Shown here: positions 22,951 to 37,228 of the stretch, piece by piece
How the letters are laid out: every line of letters starts with the position of its first letter
Numbering within the stretch: position 1 is the stretch's first letter
From: Meghimatium bilineatum
Taxonomy: Eukaryota > Mollusca > Gastropoda > Stylommatophora > Philomycidae
Assembly (NCBI GenBank): GCA_034231615.1
Contig: CM067298.1
Coordinates: 33,734,127-33,798,126 of the forward strand
Length of the DNA: 64,000 bases
Reading direction: 5' to 3'
Made by a program: the position numbers and the translations under genes
Notes under the pieces: generated by a model
What the model saw: the letters and a program-made list of their open reading frames with translations, nothing else
Told to the model about the DNA's origin: nothing
Database searches by the model: none

Positions 22951-24354
22951 TGCTAAACAATAGTCACGAGATCGAATACAAAATTTTACTTCTTCAAGTG
23001 TTTGGTATGAAAAATAACTCTTCTGCCTTCTGATAGTATTGTATTGAAAGTATTGCTAATAACAATCTTGATATAATAACCTTTATAACAATCGATATTA
23101 AGTGAGACTGGGGTAAAACTGTATAACAATAATTTTTAAGTAGATCCTAAGATTGACTAATTTTGCAATGAACGCACATACTATCCCACTATAAGGACTT
23201 GATACGAATAAATGCAAATTACAGTCTATAAGACATTGTCAAACTTTTCAACCATAAGGTACTTTTCTATAAAACAGAAAACAAACAGTAAACATACAGT
23301 AAAATGTATGGCACTGTCGCACATGCATTAGACGGCAGACATTGAACAGCAGAGTCCAAGGTCACAATGACGTGAATCATAGCTTAAGGTAAAGGCGGTT
23401 ACCTTCGCTTTCATGCAAATTATTCTGTCTTGTTACTCTATTACAACATTTGAGAAATTACTTTATTTTGAAAGTATTTTTGCTAATGTAACATAAGATG
23501 GTTCTTAAAGTGAAATTGTACTTCTAAAGAACTTCCAAACACTGTACCATTGTCATGTATGTTTGTAGTATTGACAGTAATGGTGTGAGAGTAGCAATTC
23601 TGTTAAATCGTGCAAAAAGGTTAATCACACATTCTGAAATGATTCTAATTTGCTATAAATTGTCTTCAACATGATCAGGCACACCAAATATTTCTTCCAG
23701 AATATATTGCATCAGTTTTTTCTCATTGAAGAAAACTGACGAGTTGTCTGCATGAAACAGTAGCAATTCTAGAAGTTCAGCAACGTTTTAAATCAAAACA
23801 TGAGTCATAATGAAATATATTTCCACAAAGATTCTGCAAAACAGAGATATTTTGCAAAGCAGATGTGCCTAGAAGTGCTTTAGGTAAATTTCTTTCGTTT
23901 AGTACTTTACAAAGGCCCAGTGATCGAGAAGAAATACATTTTTCATCTGCAACGCTATTTATGTAACATATTTTCCTGTGAAGATGTATTCATCTGTTTA
24001 TTTGCTTTGCGACAATTACAAAACACAAGACGCTGTAACTTACACGAGAATGTCAATAAAGACATATGTCGGATACGAATATTTGCAACGCTCTATAATG
24101 GGGATAATTCTCTTAAAATTGTGACCAGCTATGAATCCCTGCTTTATTTTAGTCGGGAAGAACTCCAGTAGAATCAGAGGATTCCTATCACCGACGGAAA
24201 CAGCCAATTCACAAATTGTAAATCAATGCCTGTCAATTATTGATTACATGTAACTTCCGCTTTCCATTTCACGTGAAGACTAAAAAAAATATGCTCCACA
24301 TGTGTAGATGATTGGTTTTATTATAATAATAATTTTATTATAATGCCACACATG
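22951..24354. other. No gene seen
   Basis: AT-rich. An 83-codon frame at 23920-24171 has no recognisable motif. Confidence 0.45.
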
Positions 24355-24361
24355 TTCTCTG

Positions 24362-24560
24362 TCCTTCTCAACGAAGCGGTACGCCGCTTACAGAGAGTAC
24401 CACCCATATCACGTACACTGCAAATTTAAGCGATAATCCCCTGGATGTCATAACAAATATTCACTTGATAAACAAAATGCGTTAGCTAGATTTGAACTCG
24501 CGACCACGTGGGCACAAAACTCACGACTAAACAACGACGTCAAAGCGGCCCTTACATTAG
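24362..24560 (-). mobile_element. tRNA-related SINE family S2, copy 1
   Basis: On the plus strand it reads CAACGAAGCGGTACGCCGC, GAGAGTACCACCCATA, CGATAATCCCCTGGATG and ATAAACAAAATGCG, matching 58766-58945 phrase by phrase. The minus strand carries a B-box-like GAGTTCAAATC near 24490. The A box is eroded. Confidence 0.65.
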
Positions 24561-24859
24561 ACATGCCAGTACAGAGGCTCTCTTCTACTCATTTATCAGT
24601 TCTCTCCATTTTAAAGTATATGATTATCCCAATGATACGAAAATACCAATACATATCTGTTCTAAGAATATCAGCCCAGAGTATCAGTTTTGTGGTAAAC
24701 AAGAGTAATGACAGATTGTCTGATGAGCCGTTGCCCCATATTTGTTCTAAGACAGACTGTCTAATAAGCAACTGTTGCTCCATGATAAACTGTCTGATGA
24801 AGTGTTGGTGCAGATTTGCTCTATGACAGACCGTAAGCAGGTAAAGGAGTTCAATTGTT

Positions 24860-25214
24860 TGTGTCATGTGACGTATTCTCTCAAGAACGATGTCTGCCCA
24901 AAGAACTACCTGAACCCTTTTCTGTCTTGGACGATGCGGCTTGCATTTTCCAAACGCGTATTCATTTATCTTTAATGTCGCCAGTCCATCGTCTTCTTGG
25001 TCTGCCTTTCCTCATCCGCCCAGGTGCTCTGCCCTCCATTATTTGTCTTTCTAAACAGTTGTGTCTCTTATATGAACAAACAGGTGTAGTTTTACTTTTT
25101 GCTATTTTGTTTAATAACAACACTCTAGAACCTTGAATGTGTTTATATATAATATCTTAATTTCTCTTTTTTTCCTTCCATGATATTCTAAGTATCCTTC
25201 TGTAGCATTTAATC
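24860..25214 (-). pseudogene. LINE ORF2 C-terminal fragment (second family)
   Basis: The minus strand reads IKCYRRILRISWKEKKRN, then SYKRHNCLERQIMEGRAPG, RKGRPRRRWTGDIKDK, and in another frame QDRKGFR. These are the CYRR.LRI.W, KRHN.LE..IMEG, GRPR..WT.DI and DRK.FR blocks of one LINE family, in order. Stops and at least two frameshifts break it. Confidence 0.8.
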
Positions 25215-25370
25215 TCAAATCTACGCCGAACGGCGTAGCTGATCATGTTTCTCCGCGACTCTCTGTATTCTGTGTTGTCAAAAAGCTCAGTTCGTGAACT
25301 TCTACCGTGCTACAATACTAGTCCATCTAAGAAATTTTCTCTTTGTCGTTCCCTATCTTGATAGTCTTCC
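25215..25370 (-). pseudogene. LINE ORF2 C-terminal fragment (same family as 9658-9960)
   Basis: The minus strand reads RQRENFLDGLVL, a TAG, then GRSSRTELFDNTEYRESRR and NMISYAVR. It aligns block by block with the tail at 9658-9960. It stops one or two residues before the expected A.RQGT end and runs in the same frame straight into IKCYRRILRIS of the neighbouring fragment. Insertion or deletion therefore joined two LINEs head-to-tail at this point. Confidence 0.75.
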
Positions 25371-25374
25371 ATTG

Positions 25375-25800
25375 AATAACATAATGTATGTACAACGACA
25401 GCACAAGACAAACGCGAACTTATGACACCTGAAATGACATGCTTACGCAGAATCCTAGGAATATCACTAAATGACAGAGTGAGGAATGAGGACATTCAAC
25501 AAAAAATCGGCACAACCCCAATCGTGGAATATGTTAAGTGACAACATATCAAATGGTTTGCACACATCAGCAGACTGCCATCAGAAAGCATACAGCAGCA
25601 AGCTATTCTACACAGATACAGTGAAAGCAGATCTAGAGGCCGACCACGAAAACGATGGACCTCCGAAATAAAAGAGTCGACATATTCCACAACATACTGA
25701 GAACACACGAGGGCCAAATCCAGAATACTCTTCTACCCCTGATTCTGAATGGGAACAAAGTGCTTACCGAATAGATAGAAAAGGTTGATGCAAAAGACAG
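25375..25800 (+). pseudogene. LINE ORF2 C-terminal fragment (third family)
   Basis: The plus strand reads MLRRILGISLNDRVRNEDIQ, then IGTTPIVEYVK, RQHIKWFAHISRLPSESIQQ, and in a shifted frame RYSESRSRGRPRKRWTSEIK. This is the CLRRILGI..ND..RN, GT.PI, Q.IKWFGH..RLP, and RGRPRKRW..EI order of LINE tails. It faces the two minus-strand fragments just upstream. Confidence 0.85.
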
Positions 25801-28312
<2,512 letters not shown>

Positions 28313-28458
28313 GTTCCACTGAAAATATCTGTGTTATGCATATCTGTCCGTCAAATATGTTTGTAACATGATCAATATTTGTTACGTTCCACTGAGAATG
28401 TCTTCGTAAGACCCATCTGCCCAATCAATATGTTTGCAACATGATCAATGTTTGTTAC
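28313..28458. repeat. 73-bp tandem duplication
   Basis: GTTCCACTGA begins at 28313 and 28386. Both units end AACATGATCAATRTTTGTTAC. The middle parts differ at many sites, so the duplication is old. Confidence 0.75.
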
Positions 28459-28649
28459 GTTTCAGGTAAGAAGCTGACAATATTCTTCGTATTAGATTTG
28501 TAATTTCAGACAAAGTATATATCTCGCCTTATTATGTGCTTTCTAATATAAACTCTAAGGAACTAATTGTTACTGGTCTATATATATATATACATATGTA
28601 TATGATTAGATATTAAGTCAATAATCTGTAATTGCCTTAAGAAATGTGT

Positions 28650-28657
28650 ATTTTCAG
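28650..28657. repeat. 8-bp target-site duplication, left copy
   Basis: ATTTTCAG immediately before the left terminus of the hAT element. It is identical to 30024-30031. Confidence 0.92.
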
Positions 28658-28975
28658 TAGGGGTGTACCGGATTTCGGCTCCGACTCCGGTAATCCGGAA
28701 TCCGGCTATTTTTACAAATCTGGCTCCGGCTCTAGTCCAATTTTGCCGGATTTAGGTTGGATTTATGTTGCCTAGTCAGGTGAATTTTCTGTACATGTTT
28801 CATGAGGTCAAGCATAGTAGTACTTCCAGGTTACTATTTCTCGCTGATGTAAATAAGCATTTTAAGAAGAAGAAAAAATTCATTTTGAATTTTAATGGTA
28901 CATTGCTTCATGAGTTCGTAGGACTTGAATATTTCGAATTTTCGTAAATTTCTTTGGTCCTGATGATAAAATAAA

Positions 28976-29194
28976 ATGGGATCAAAATCTAAGTCATACA
29001 GCGCCGTTTGAGATTACTTCAAGGTTAAAGACGATGATTCAGCTAAAATAATATGTAAGTTTTGTGTCAAACAGTTCTTGCGTGGACGATCAGATGGCCC
29101 CAAAGTCTTCTCAACATCATCAATGCAGACCCATTTGCGATCGATGCACAGGAAAAGCTATGACGAAATGAAGAAAAAGAAAGCATCACTGTAG
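28976..29194 (+). pseudogene. hAT transposase, BED zinc-finger portion
   Basis: From the ATG at 28976 the frame reads MGSKSKSYSAV, a TGA at codon 12, then DYFKVKDDDSAKIICKFC and later STSSMQTHLRSMHRK, to a TAG at 29192-29194. This is a BED finger: the S.VW.YF start, Cys27 and Cys30, His53 and His58 (C-x2-C and H-x4-H spacing). The TGA replaces the conserved Trp codon of the VW.YF motif. BED fingers bind the element ends. The catalytic middle of the transposase is absent. Confidence 0.88.
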
Positions 29195-29203
29195 GCCATT
29201 GTA

Positions 29204-29570
29204 TTGGCGACCACATCTATGATGAATCTGGGATCGTGTTTGAACAAAGCAAGTCTATGGAGCTGTTTTGACACAACTGTCGAGGAAAATCCCACAACAG
29301 ATCGTTCTGCAAGTGCCGAAGGCAACAGCATTAACACTGAGGTGACACAGTACCTGTCAGATCCACTTCACACTCGACAGTCAGATCCAGTTTCATGGTC
29401 GCATGCCAATAAGCAAAGATTTCCAAGTATGGCTAGACTGGCGCAGGCATTTCTTGCACCACCACCTACAAGTGTGAAATCGGAACAGTACTGCAGGAGA
29501 CATTATCACTAACCACCGTAGTAGCCTTGTACCACAAAACTTCACAGCCATAATGAAGACTGACTGACTG
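29204..29570 (+). pseudogene. hAT transposase, C-terminal dimerisation portion
   Basis: The open frame 29204-29512 contains TEVTQYLSDPLHTRQSDPVS, then SWSHANKQRFPSMARLAQAF, then LAPPPTSVKSEQ. This is the hAT family C-terminal dimerisation motif (E...YL..P......P..WW..N..RFP.LA.LA...L..P.TSV.SER). After SE the reading continues in another frame as STAGDIITNHRSSLVPQNF, so an indel removed the usual RLF of SERLFSTAG. The acidic catalytic residues lie in the missing middle part. Confidence 0.88.
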
Positions 29571-30023
29571 AAATAGTGAAAGTACTGAATGAATGTATTT
29601 CAATAAAATCAATCTGTTCAATGTACTGTTGTTGTGAGTTGTAACTGAGCTGCCAAATTGCCAACTGAAAACTATGTGAAAACTAAAACTGAAAACTAAA
29701 AATTACTAAATTAGCATTATGTGCTTATGTATTATGTTTCATCTTGACCTTATGGAACTTAATATTACTTATTCTAATATAAATATAATTATTTCACATT
29801 TAAATGATTTAATATGAGTATATGTCATCTTTGCTATGTATATCGTAATAAACTGCAGTAATGAACAGTCGAGTGGCTCCACTCACCTAAGTCAAGTGAT
29901 GTAGTACATTATTCAACTTTTATTTTTTTTTTATTTGTAAATCCGGCTTTGGCTCTGGCCAGATCTCACTTCACAAATCCGGCTGTGGCCGGATTCCAAA
30001 AATTTGAATCCGGTACAGCCCTA

Positions 30024-30031
30024 ATTTTCAG
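30024..30031. repeat. 8-bp target-site duplication, right copy
   Basis: ATTTTCAG immediately after the right terminus. The perfect match suggests the insertion is not very old, although the internal gene is broken. Confidence 0.92.
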
Positions 30032-31940
30032 TATAATTATTGCTTGCAACATCTAATTCTGCTCTAGAATTAGTCTGTCTTTTTACGTCTACTATTTTAC
30101 CAGACGTACCTCGGTGATTAATAACTATTGTGAAGGCCTTATTAATGTATAAATATTCAAACAACGAAAAGACACACGACTGATTTAATTAGAGCAATCT
30201 TTATATAGCATCAAGAGATGATAATGACGTTGAAAAAGACATTGTAATGCACAGAGAGTGATATCAATGTGATGGAGGGGAGAGGAAGAGGTGCATTTGC
30301 CGTTGGATAGATCAGAAGTATTCACAATCCCTCTTGAGTGCTAATGTTGCCTGGGTTAGATGCATCAACACCAATATATCTCCCTTTTCTCATGTTATCT
30401 GCTATGTTAAATTGAAGCCCAATCAGTTCCTTCTACCCTTGTATGTTCTCTGATTTTGCTTTCTGGCATCTCATGATTGAATAACAATCGGATTTAGGGC
30501 AGTGGCGTGTATACCTGCTTGATCTGTAGTAATAGTGTGACGTCTCAGAACGTTGGTAATATCTCTGAACTTAATTCCGTGATGTTTTCAAGTCGACTCT
30601 TTCTCTACTTGCTCCCCATTACTTCTTCTGTCTTCTAGTATTCACTGCAACAATTCTTTAGACAAAAGGTGTTTTTGGGCGGCACAAGTAGTATTATTAA
30701 TGACACGCATTTGTGTAACAATGCAGAAAGATTAAATTACTAGAATGTTACAGGTAAGAACAATTTTAGTGATTAACGATTTAAAGCTAAAATGCTTCAA
30801 TTGTAAAAATGATATAAAAGCACGTAGATATATCTTATAGATCTTACATAGCAATTGGTATTACATCTAGGTGTGTGAATATTCTGCCTCACAGGCTTAC
30901 TTCCTGTACAGTGAGAGGGCTATTGTTTTCCTTTGCTGATGTACAATTTCGTACTATACGATTCTTACTATATTAGTCAGTTGTACAGTAGAGTCTAATG
31001 AACATTCACTATACCGAGTATAAAAACAATCGAATTATAAACCATTGCTCTATCAACTTACTTCAGTCTCTGCAATGAAAGAGATCGTAAATAACATCTC
31101 GTAGAAAACATATTCTAGTCTAGTCTTCAGTTTCAGTAGTGTGATCTATACGAACGGAGCTCATCTATCTGAGTTGAACTCTATATTTTGTTCCACATGG
31201 GGTTTACAAGGTACAATTGATTGTGTACATTTGTGATTTAATCACTGGTACCGTTTATATTAACTAGAGTGAGAGACGTGAATAATTTATTTATTACTGA
31301 GCTCTTTTAAACCTCTAGTCACCGTTGTATTTTGTAGACTATTCGAAAAATCGGTAAGTTGATTTTGTGACAGTTGAAGAAATATTCTCAATGACTGACA
31401 GGTACCACTGATTGAATCAGTTGAACGATACGATACTGTAAGTATTATATATAACATGCACAATATAATATTAGTAGTTCTTGCAGGATAGATTCGATCA
31501 TTCATTTGATTGCATCAGATAGAAATAATGAACAACGTATGGTCGTTCTGCAGAAATAGTATCAGTGACCTATCAAATGATGTCATAAAATGTACATGCA
31601 ATTTTGAATATACTAAAGTAATATACTGAAAAATAATCACCAGCTACTAATCGAATATTCATGTACGATGTATAGAATAAACTAGGATACATTCTGCAAC
31701 AAGATTTATTCGTTGAATGTTGTACACTCATGGTCAAAAAATGTGAGTTGCAATAGAACATCTATTGACACATAATTAACTGGCTTTAGACAGTTACGTA
31801 ATGAGGGATTCTAAACTATTGATCCCAATTGAGGCAATATACACGTGCATACAGCAGCATGCGCACACATGCATGCACACACATAAACAACAACGAGTGT
31901 GTAAGATGACAAAGTGGCAAAATATATGGTTTAAGAATTT
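30032..31940. other. No gene seen
   Basis: AT-rich sequence. Short frames are unrelated to known motifs. A short CATGCACACAC run lies near 31868. Confidence 0.45.
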
Positions 31941-31961
31941 CAAGAATGATAGATACAACGA

Positions 31962-32180
31962 TGTGGTCTAAAGAACACGGTTACATCGGGAGAGATAGAA
32001 AACAAGGCAAGAGAGATTGAGGACGACAGTATGAGAAAATATTGAAAGCCTGACATCGTAGCATGGCAAAGAGTAAACAACGATCCTGATAACATTCACT
32101 GGAAATAGATAATTGCGAAGATTTATGAATGCTTACGGAAGTTGGCAAATCACCTGATGATGATGAAGATACAACAACTT
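31962..32180 (+). pseudogene. LINE ORF2 C-terminal tail with TGATGATGAT 3' end
   Basis: Plus-strand frames give NTVTSGEIENKARERLRTTV, ENIESLTS and TILITFTGNR. At nucleotide level the region tracks the LINE tail pattern TSGKIEGKRGRGRQREKILD, SLT.WHGKE and TG.R..WR.MI. It ends in CTGATGATGATGAAGAT, the same TGA-rich tail that follows the 17812-18520 copy. Several stops and one-base indels are present. Confidence 0.65.
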
Positions 32181-33490
32181 GGTACGTTGACATTTTATTG
32201 AAGAAAAGAAAATACGTTTAGATATAGTTGAGAAACATAATACGAATATCTTAATTAATTAAAATCGAGTACTTTTCAATTAAGCACATAAACACAACGA
32301 TCTCACACTATTCAGCCATGACCATCCTCGAAATAAAGGCATGTGCACAGAAATGTACACATGATCTGAAATGCCCATTTTGATTAATTCTGTGCATTTC
32401 GTTTATCGGCCATGACTATTTTTGACATGCGACTCCAAGAATATAAATAGTGACCAACGAAAATCACGACAATAATCAAGAACGTAAGAAATGAATTGCA
32501 AATTAATTCTTAACATATGTCTTTTTACTACTGACGGTCTCGATTGAGCCATAAAGGGAATTTCGGAGGCACTATTTTATTGGGATAAATTGTACGCTAT
32601 TCGGGTTTGGCATTTCACAAATTTCATTGACCACAGAACTTTCCCTATTAAAACTTACAATAATTATTTTAGCTTTTGTAACGAAGACGAATTGCTTTAA
32701 CAGAACAGGCATTTGTAGAGACAAACGAATATTATAATACTCTAGATCTAACCGCGATTTGAAACCGAATTGCCAAATGTTTTAGGTCGGAGGTCTAATA
32801 TTCAAACACGAACTTCAGCCCACTGAAGCAATTAATTGATATAATCGTCTAGTTTCCATGTTAACAAAACAGAGTGGATACATCTTACAGATCACACAGT
32901 GATATCAAAAGATATTTGCACGTTTCACATTCCACACAATTAGTGCAGCGAGTGTAGTTAGTGTTTCTCAGTGGTATACAGGGGTTCTAGGTAATCAAGA
33001 ATAGTTAAAAAAAGAAATGTTCTGTACATCATATGATTCTAATATTATTAATAGTATATTGTTATTTCGTTATGCAAAGTACATGTGTACAAGTACCTGT
33101 ATACTCTTTATAAGAACTGATTTAGTTGTGCTTAAATGTGCCTATTTATTGACAATACTTATTCAACGATGTATTGTTCTTTCTCTTCTTGTGGATATAC
33201 CTGCCGTACCATTTGTGTTTGTGTTGCCATGTGATAACACAACTGATCCAGCAGATACGAGAGAACCACACATATGTGGTCACTTTGACAAGAGTAGGAA
33301 GAGAAATAACGACATTTAGATAAATCAATAGAAAAGTGAATTACATAGAAGATCAAAGCATCAGAAGTGATTGTGTGAAAGGTAAACAAAGATTATAGAA
33401 TAATTATTATGAGGCAACATCCAAATTAGTAAAGTTATTAAGAGTTAAGATGGTTTCTCTTCATACACATTGGAGACGTATATTTCTCAA
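32181..33490. other. No gene seen
   Basis: No assignable features. A 100-codon plus-strand frame at 33017-33319 has no recognisable motif. Confidence 0.4.
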
Positions 33491-36400
33491 CAGTGGTGTA
33501 CCGAGGGTGGTGCGGTCGCACCGGGCATAAAGCCTTGAGGGGCATCGAAATGTTCCTCAAATAATGAAACTTTGAAAGAGTGTTTAAGTGCCTTTGCCAT
33601 GCTAAAGTTGATGTCCCGTACCGTTAAAAAACCACATTTTTTTCTTGTTAAGCACAATTATTTGGCGATTAGGTAATAAATATCACATTTGTGGCACATT
33701 ATTATGAAACATATTAAGATTAAAGTTAATTATTAAGTAGAACTAGTTCCTCTCGAAAGAAGATAAGCCTAAAATTTACTTCAAAATTATATTTTTAGCT
33801 TGTAAGAAAAACGAACAATTAAGTATCAGTTTCGATCTAGTAGACTGCGCACTTATAAAAGTCTTTGAGCAGTCTTTAAGTTCGACGACACATCAACAGT
33901 TTATTTCTAGCATTCTAGCATTGAATGTAATCATTCGACAATTGTAGTATCGATATAGATAAAACATTGAAATCCAGTCTTACGTTTTCAAGGCGCAATC
34001 AGGCTCGTGTTTCAACGCATCATAGCATCCTATAAACTAACTATAATCATAGAAGAAATCAGATTGTGAAAACGTGTAAAAAGTATTATGTACAAGTGCA
34101 TTCTTGATATTAGAAAAAAACTTCTAAACGGTGAACTAGACTTTAAAGAATTATTATTTTATTAAAAAATATGTTTCCCTTTTTAAAAAAAAAAATTTCT
34201 TCAGTAAGAATCATATTAGAATTAATTTCAATACTTTAGGCACATTTTAGATTTTATTTTTCTTCAAAAAGCCATTTAAACTTATTCAAAATGTCTTTAA
34301 CACGTTCCAAAAAAAAAATATCGTAAATTTTAGGGCGATATTAAAGAATTTAAATCGTTTCATCAATTATTCGTGAAAAATTCACAACTTTCAGATGTCC
34401 AACGGTTCATTTATTTAATATCATACTTACAGAGTCATCAATTATTTACAATTAATTAATTCTTTTCTGATAACTAACGAGATTAACTAAAACCACTATT
34501 TCTAGGGATGAAACGACAACAACCAAGTGGTGCTGAGAATAGGGCAAAGAAAACATTGAAGGATGAAACAACAAAAAAGTAAGAAGGAGCACTGTTGAAA
34601 TTCCTGGGTTCGATGGCAAGCAACATCTGTTTCAGTCAAAACATTGTGGAGGTTTCAGGAACTGATGACGATACTGAAACTGTAGTAGTAGTTCAAGATT
34701 AAGATGACACCAATGTTGAAATTATCCAATGCATCAAGACAATTGCAGAAAATACAACCAGAGTTGAAACTGAAAAGCTTCATATCTCCGCAGAGGCAGA
34801 ATCTAGTTCTACTTACAAGGCTAATTTAGAAGAAGAATGAGCTTTCGATTTGACAAATATCGGGCCAGTGGTTATTTCGGACAACGTTAGGATGCACCTA
34901 AATTTTACTGGATCGGAACAATTCCAGAACATAAACCATCCGTTCGAGGAGGTTACAACTGCAGTCGGAGAAAAGAGGAAGCTGATCAATGCCTGACTCT
35001 TTAAGAAAATGTCGAATGACGAAAATGTACTCTGAATATGCGTGTGTTATTTTCCAACAAGAAAGTCCTTGTTCTGTTTCTGTTGCCGCTTGTTCCCGAA
35101 CTGGCCCAGTCTGAACCTGCATTTGTTTCAGAACAAGGTTTCAAACAAAAGCTGGAGGAAACTCTCGCTCCGAATAACAGACAACGAGCCCAGTTATCAA
35201 CGCATCAACAGTCTCTGATGAAATGGAAGGAGAGTGGATCTCGGCATCGTACTGGCTACACTCTCGACAGTACCACTCCAGTACAAATTCAGAAAGAACA
35301 AGAACAATGAAGAGAGATTCTTAAACGAATACTCGACATTATTAGTTTCTTGGGCAAACAGAACTTGGCTCTACAATGTCATCGGGAAGGTGACCATTCA
35401 AATCGACGCAGAACAAAGACAATTTCTTTGAGCTTGTAAAGATTTAATCGAAGTATGATCCCGTTCTCAAAGAATACACTCTTCGGATCCAATTTCGAGG
35501 CGCTTCACAGTCATGTTTCTTGTCCCCGAACATTCAAAACATATTCATCAATATATTGGATGAACAAGTTCAGAGTCCTATTATACAGGTGGGTAAAAGG
35601 AGCCAAATATTTTGCCATAATATTTGATAGCACACCCAATGTATCTCACATGGATCTAACATCGCAAGTGATTTGTTATGTTGTGATGGAAAGCCATCGT
35701 GTGCCTGTTGATAAGTCTTTTAACGACTTTATTGACACCGAGAAGAAAAATGCATCATACATCATAGACTGCCGAGGTCAAGGGAACGATAACGATGTTG
35801 TAATGAAAGGGGAGCATTCTGGAGTTCAGAAACGGATTTGCGATATAAATCCGAAAGACCAGTATATTGCCTATTCGAACCATAGTTTAAACCTAGCTGC
35901 GGTCCATGCGGCACAAGCAGAAGTGAATTATGTGACATTCTTCGGCACGTTTGATCGTCTGCACACCTTTTCAAATTCATCTCACCACTGGGAGATACTG
36001 ATCAAAACAATTGGAACGAGTCTCAAACGATTAGCCGAAACACGCTGGAGCCCGAGAGGTGAAGCGATCAAAATCGTTAAAAGCCGCTTTCTGAAGATTC
36101 TGGAAACACTTGAACTTTTAACTGAAAGAACCGACAATTCGGAAACAAGATTTGCGGCTGACAGCTTGCTGGTGGTGATGCAGTCATTCACGTTCTTGAT
36201 CTATCTAGGGTTCTGGGCTCCAGTTTTCTGGAAATAAACGACGTGCAGACATATATGCAGAAGAAGGGATTGAACGTTGGGGATTGTGCAGAAAAAATGA
36301 AAGCTTTGAGGTAATTCCTCACGACTTCGAGGAAAAATGTAGCCGATGTGAGTTTTAGCTATACTCAATTGATGTGTTCTGAACTTGGAATCCCTACGAA

Positions 36401-36948
36401 GCCACAGCGTCGAATACTTCGTAAAAAGAAGATGCGTGGAGAAGAACCGCCGATGCGGTTTTACTACTGAAATGAACTTTGGTTGAAAATATGCGCGTTC
36501 ATGGACACAGCGAATGAGGAGATTTCAACAAGATTTGCACGACTTCATGACGAGCGAATTGACATTGAACTTGACAACTGTACTAATGATGACACCGACA
36601 AGGATGAATTTTTACTCGAGAGAAAGCGACTAATGAATTTTGTCGCAGCTTCTTCGACCTTGAACTTAAAGGACCAAGGGCCTATGGAATTACTTGCCTT
36701 CATTCAGAAACATCAGCTTTCCGATTCAGTACCCAACATTTTCATCTTACTGCGTGTGTTCCTAACTCTAAGAGATAGTATAGCTACCTGTGAAAGGAGT
36801 TAATCAAAAACTAAGGTCAACTATGAGCAATTTGAGATTAAACAACCTCACAATTATGTCAATCGAACATGAACTGATCAATGATGTGAGCTTTGACACA
36901 GTCGTCAATGACTTCGCTAGTCATAAAGCTCGTAAAGTGATTTTGTAG
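33491..36948 (+). mobile_element. Decayed DUF4371/ZMYM1-type hAT transposon
   Basis: A left end reading CAGTGGTGTACCGAGGGTGG, then TGCGGTCGCACCGGGC, at 33491-33526 is typical of this hAT group. About 1 kb later a long transposase pseudogene fills 34508-36948. I could not find the matching right terminus downstream, so the 3' boundary given is the end of coding homology. The element is dead and probably lost its right end. Confidence 0.75.
34508..36948 (+). pseudogene. hAT transposase, DUF4371/ZMYM1-like
   Basis: It starts MKRQQPSGAENRAKKTLKDE at 34508. Further blocks in order are FDLTNIGPVVISDNVR, SLFCFCCRLFPN (the FCFCC TTF-type zinc-finger core), REILKRILDIISFLGKQNLA, and the 260-codon open frame 35455-36237. 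That frame holds KYFAIIFDSTPNVSHMDL, IDCRGQGNDNDVVMKGEHSG, YSNHSLNLAAVHAA, and AETRWSPRGEA. The FDSTPNVSH aspartate, the CRGQG.D block, and the TRWS motif belong to the DUF4371 catalytic region. The C terminus, at 36805-36948, reads KLRSTMSNLRLNNLTIMSIE and DFASHKARKVIL, the hAT dimerisation end. Many stops and frameshifts occur in the N- and C-terminal thirds. The 260-codon middle stays open. Confidence 0.9.
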
Positions 36949-37119
36949 TTTTAAGTTTAAATTTTATAATTTATTTCTATGTTTGCTAAATGTGGATAAA
37001 ATCGATAATAATAATAATAAACTTGTAAAATTTTACTCGGAATGTTTAAAAAAAAAATCAATTTGGGGTGGGACTGTTTCTAAATTAAACTGAGAAACTA
37101 ACTGAGTCTAGAAAACTCG
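36949..37119. other. Possible 3' untranslated part of the hAT element
   Basis: AT-rich, with (ATA)n near 37005. I could not recognise a right terminal repeat here. Confidence 0.3.
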
Positions 37120-37228
37120 GCGATGAAACCAATGTACGAGGATGAAAACAATGTACTAACCACGAGGATGAAACCAATGTACGAGGATGAAAACAATGTA
37201 CTAACCACGAGGATGAAACCAATATACT
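37120..37228. repeat. 45-bp tandem repeat, about 2.3 copies
   Basis: GATGAAACCAATGTACGAGG, then ATGAAAACAATGTACTAACC, then ACGAG. Within the unit the two halves are themselves related (GAGGATGAAACCAATGTAC and GAGGATGAAAACAATGTAC). Confidence 0.9.

Larger units (their letters stand above)
28658..30023 (+). mobile_element. hAT DNA transposon, complete termini, internally deleted
   Basis: The termini are TAGGGGTGTACCGGATT at 28658-28674 and its inverted partner at 30007-30023, differing at one base of 17. Flanking 8-bp direct repeats ATTTTCAG lie at 28650-28657 and 30024-30031. An 8-bp target duplication is the hallmark of hAT elements. Subterminal CCGGCTCCGGCT- and AATCCGGCT-type repeats occur at both ends, probable transposase-binding sites. 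Inside are only the N-terminal BED finger and the C-terminal dimerisation part of a transposase. The 1366-bp element is therefore a non-autonomous deletion derivative. Confidence 0.92.

Noticed and set aside
33017-33319. 100-codon plus-strand frame with a hydrophobic N-terminal half
   Set aside because: No recognisable motif, AT-rich composition, and overlapping frames of similar length on the other strand.
37040-37090. Candidate right terminus of the DUF4371 hAT near GGGGTGGGACTG
   Set aside because: It does not pair with the left end CAGTGGTGTACCGAGGG, and no 8-bp direct repeat partner to the sequence before 33491 is present.
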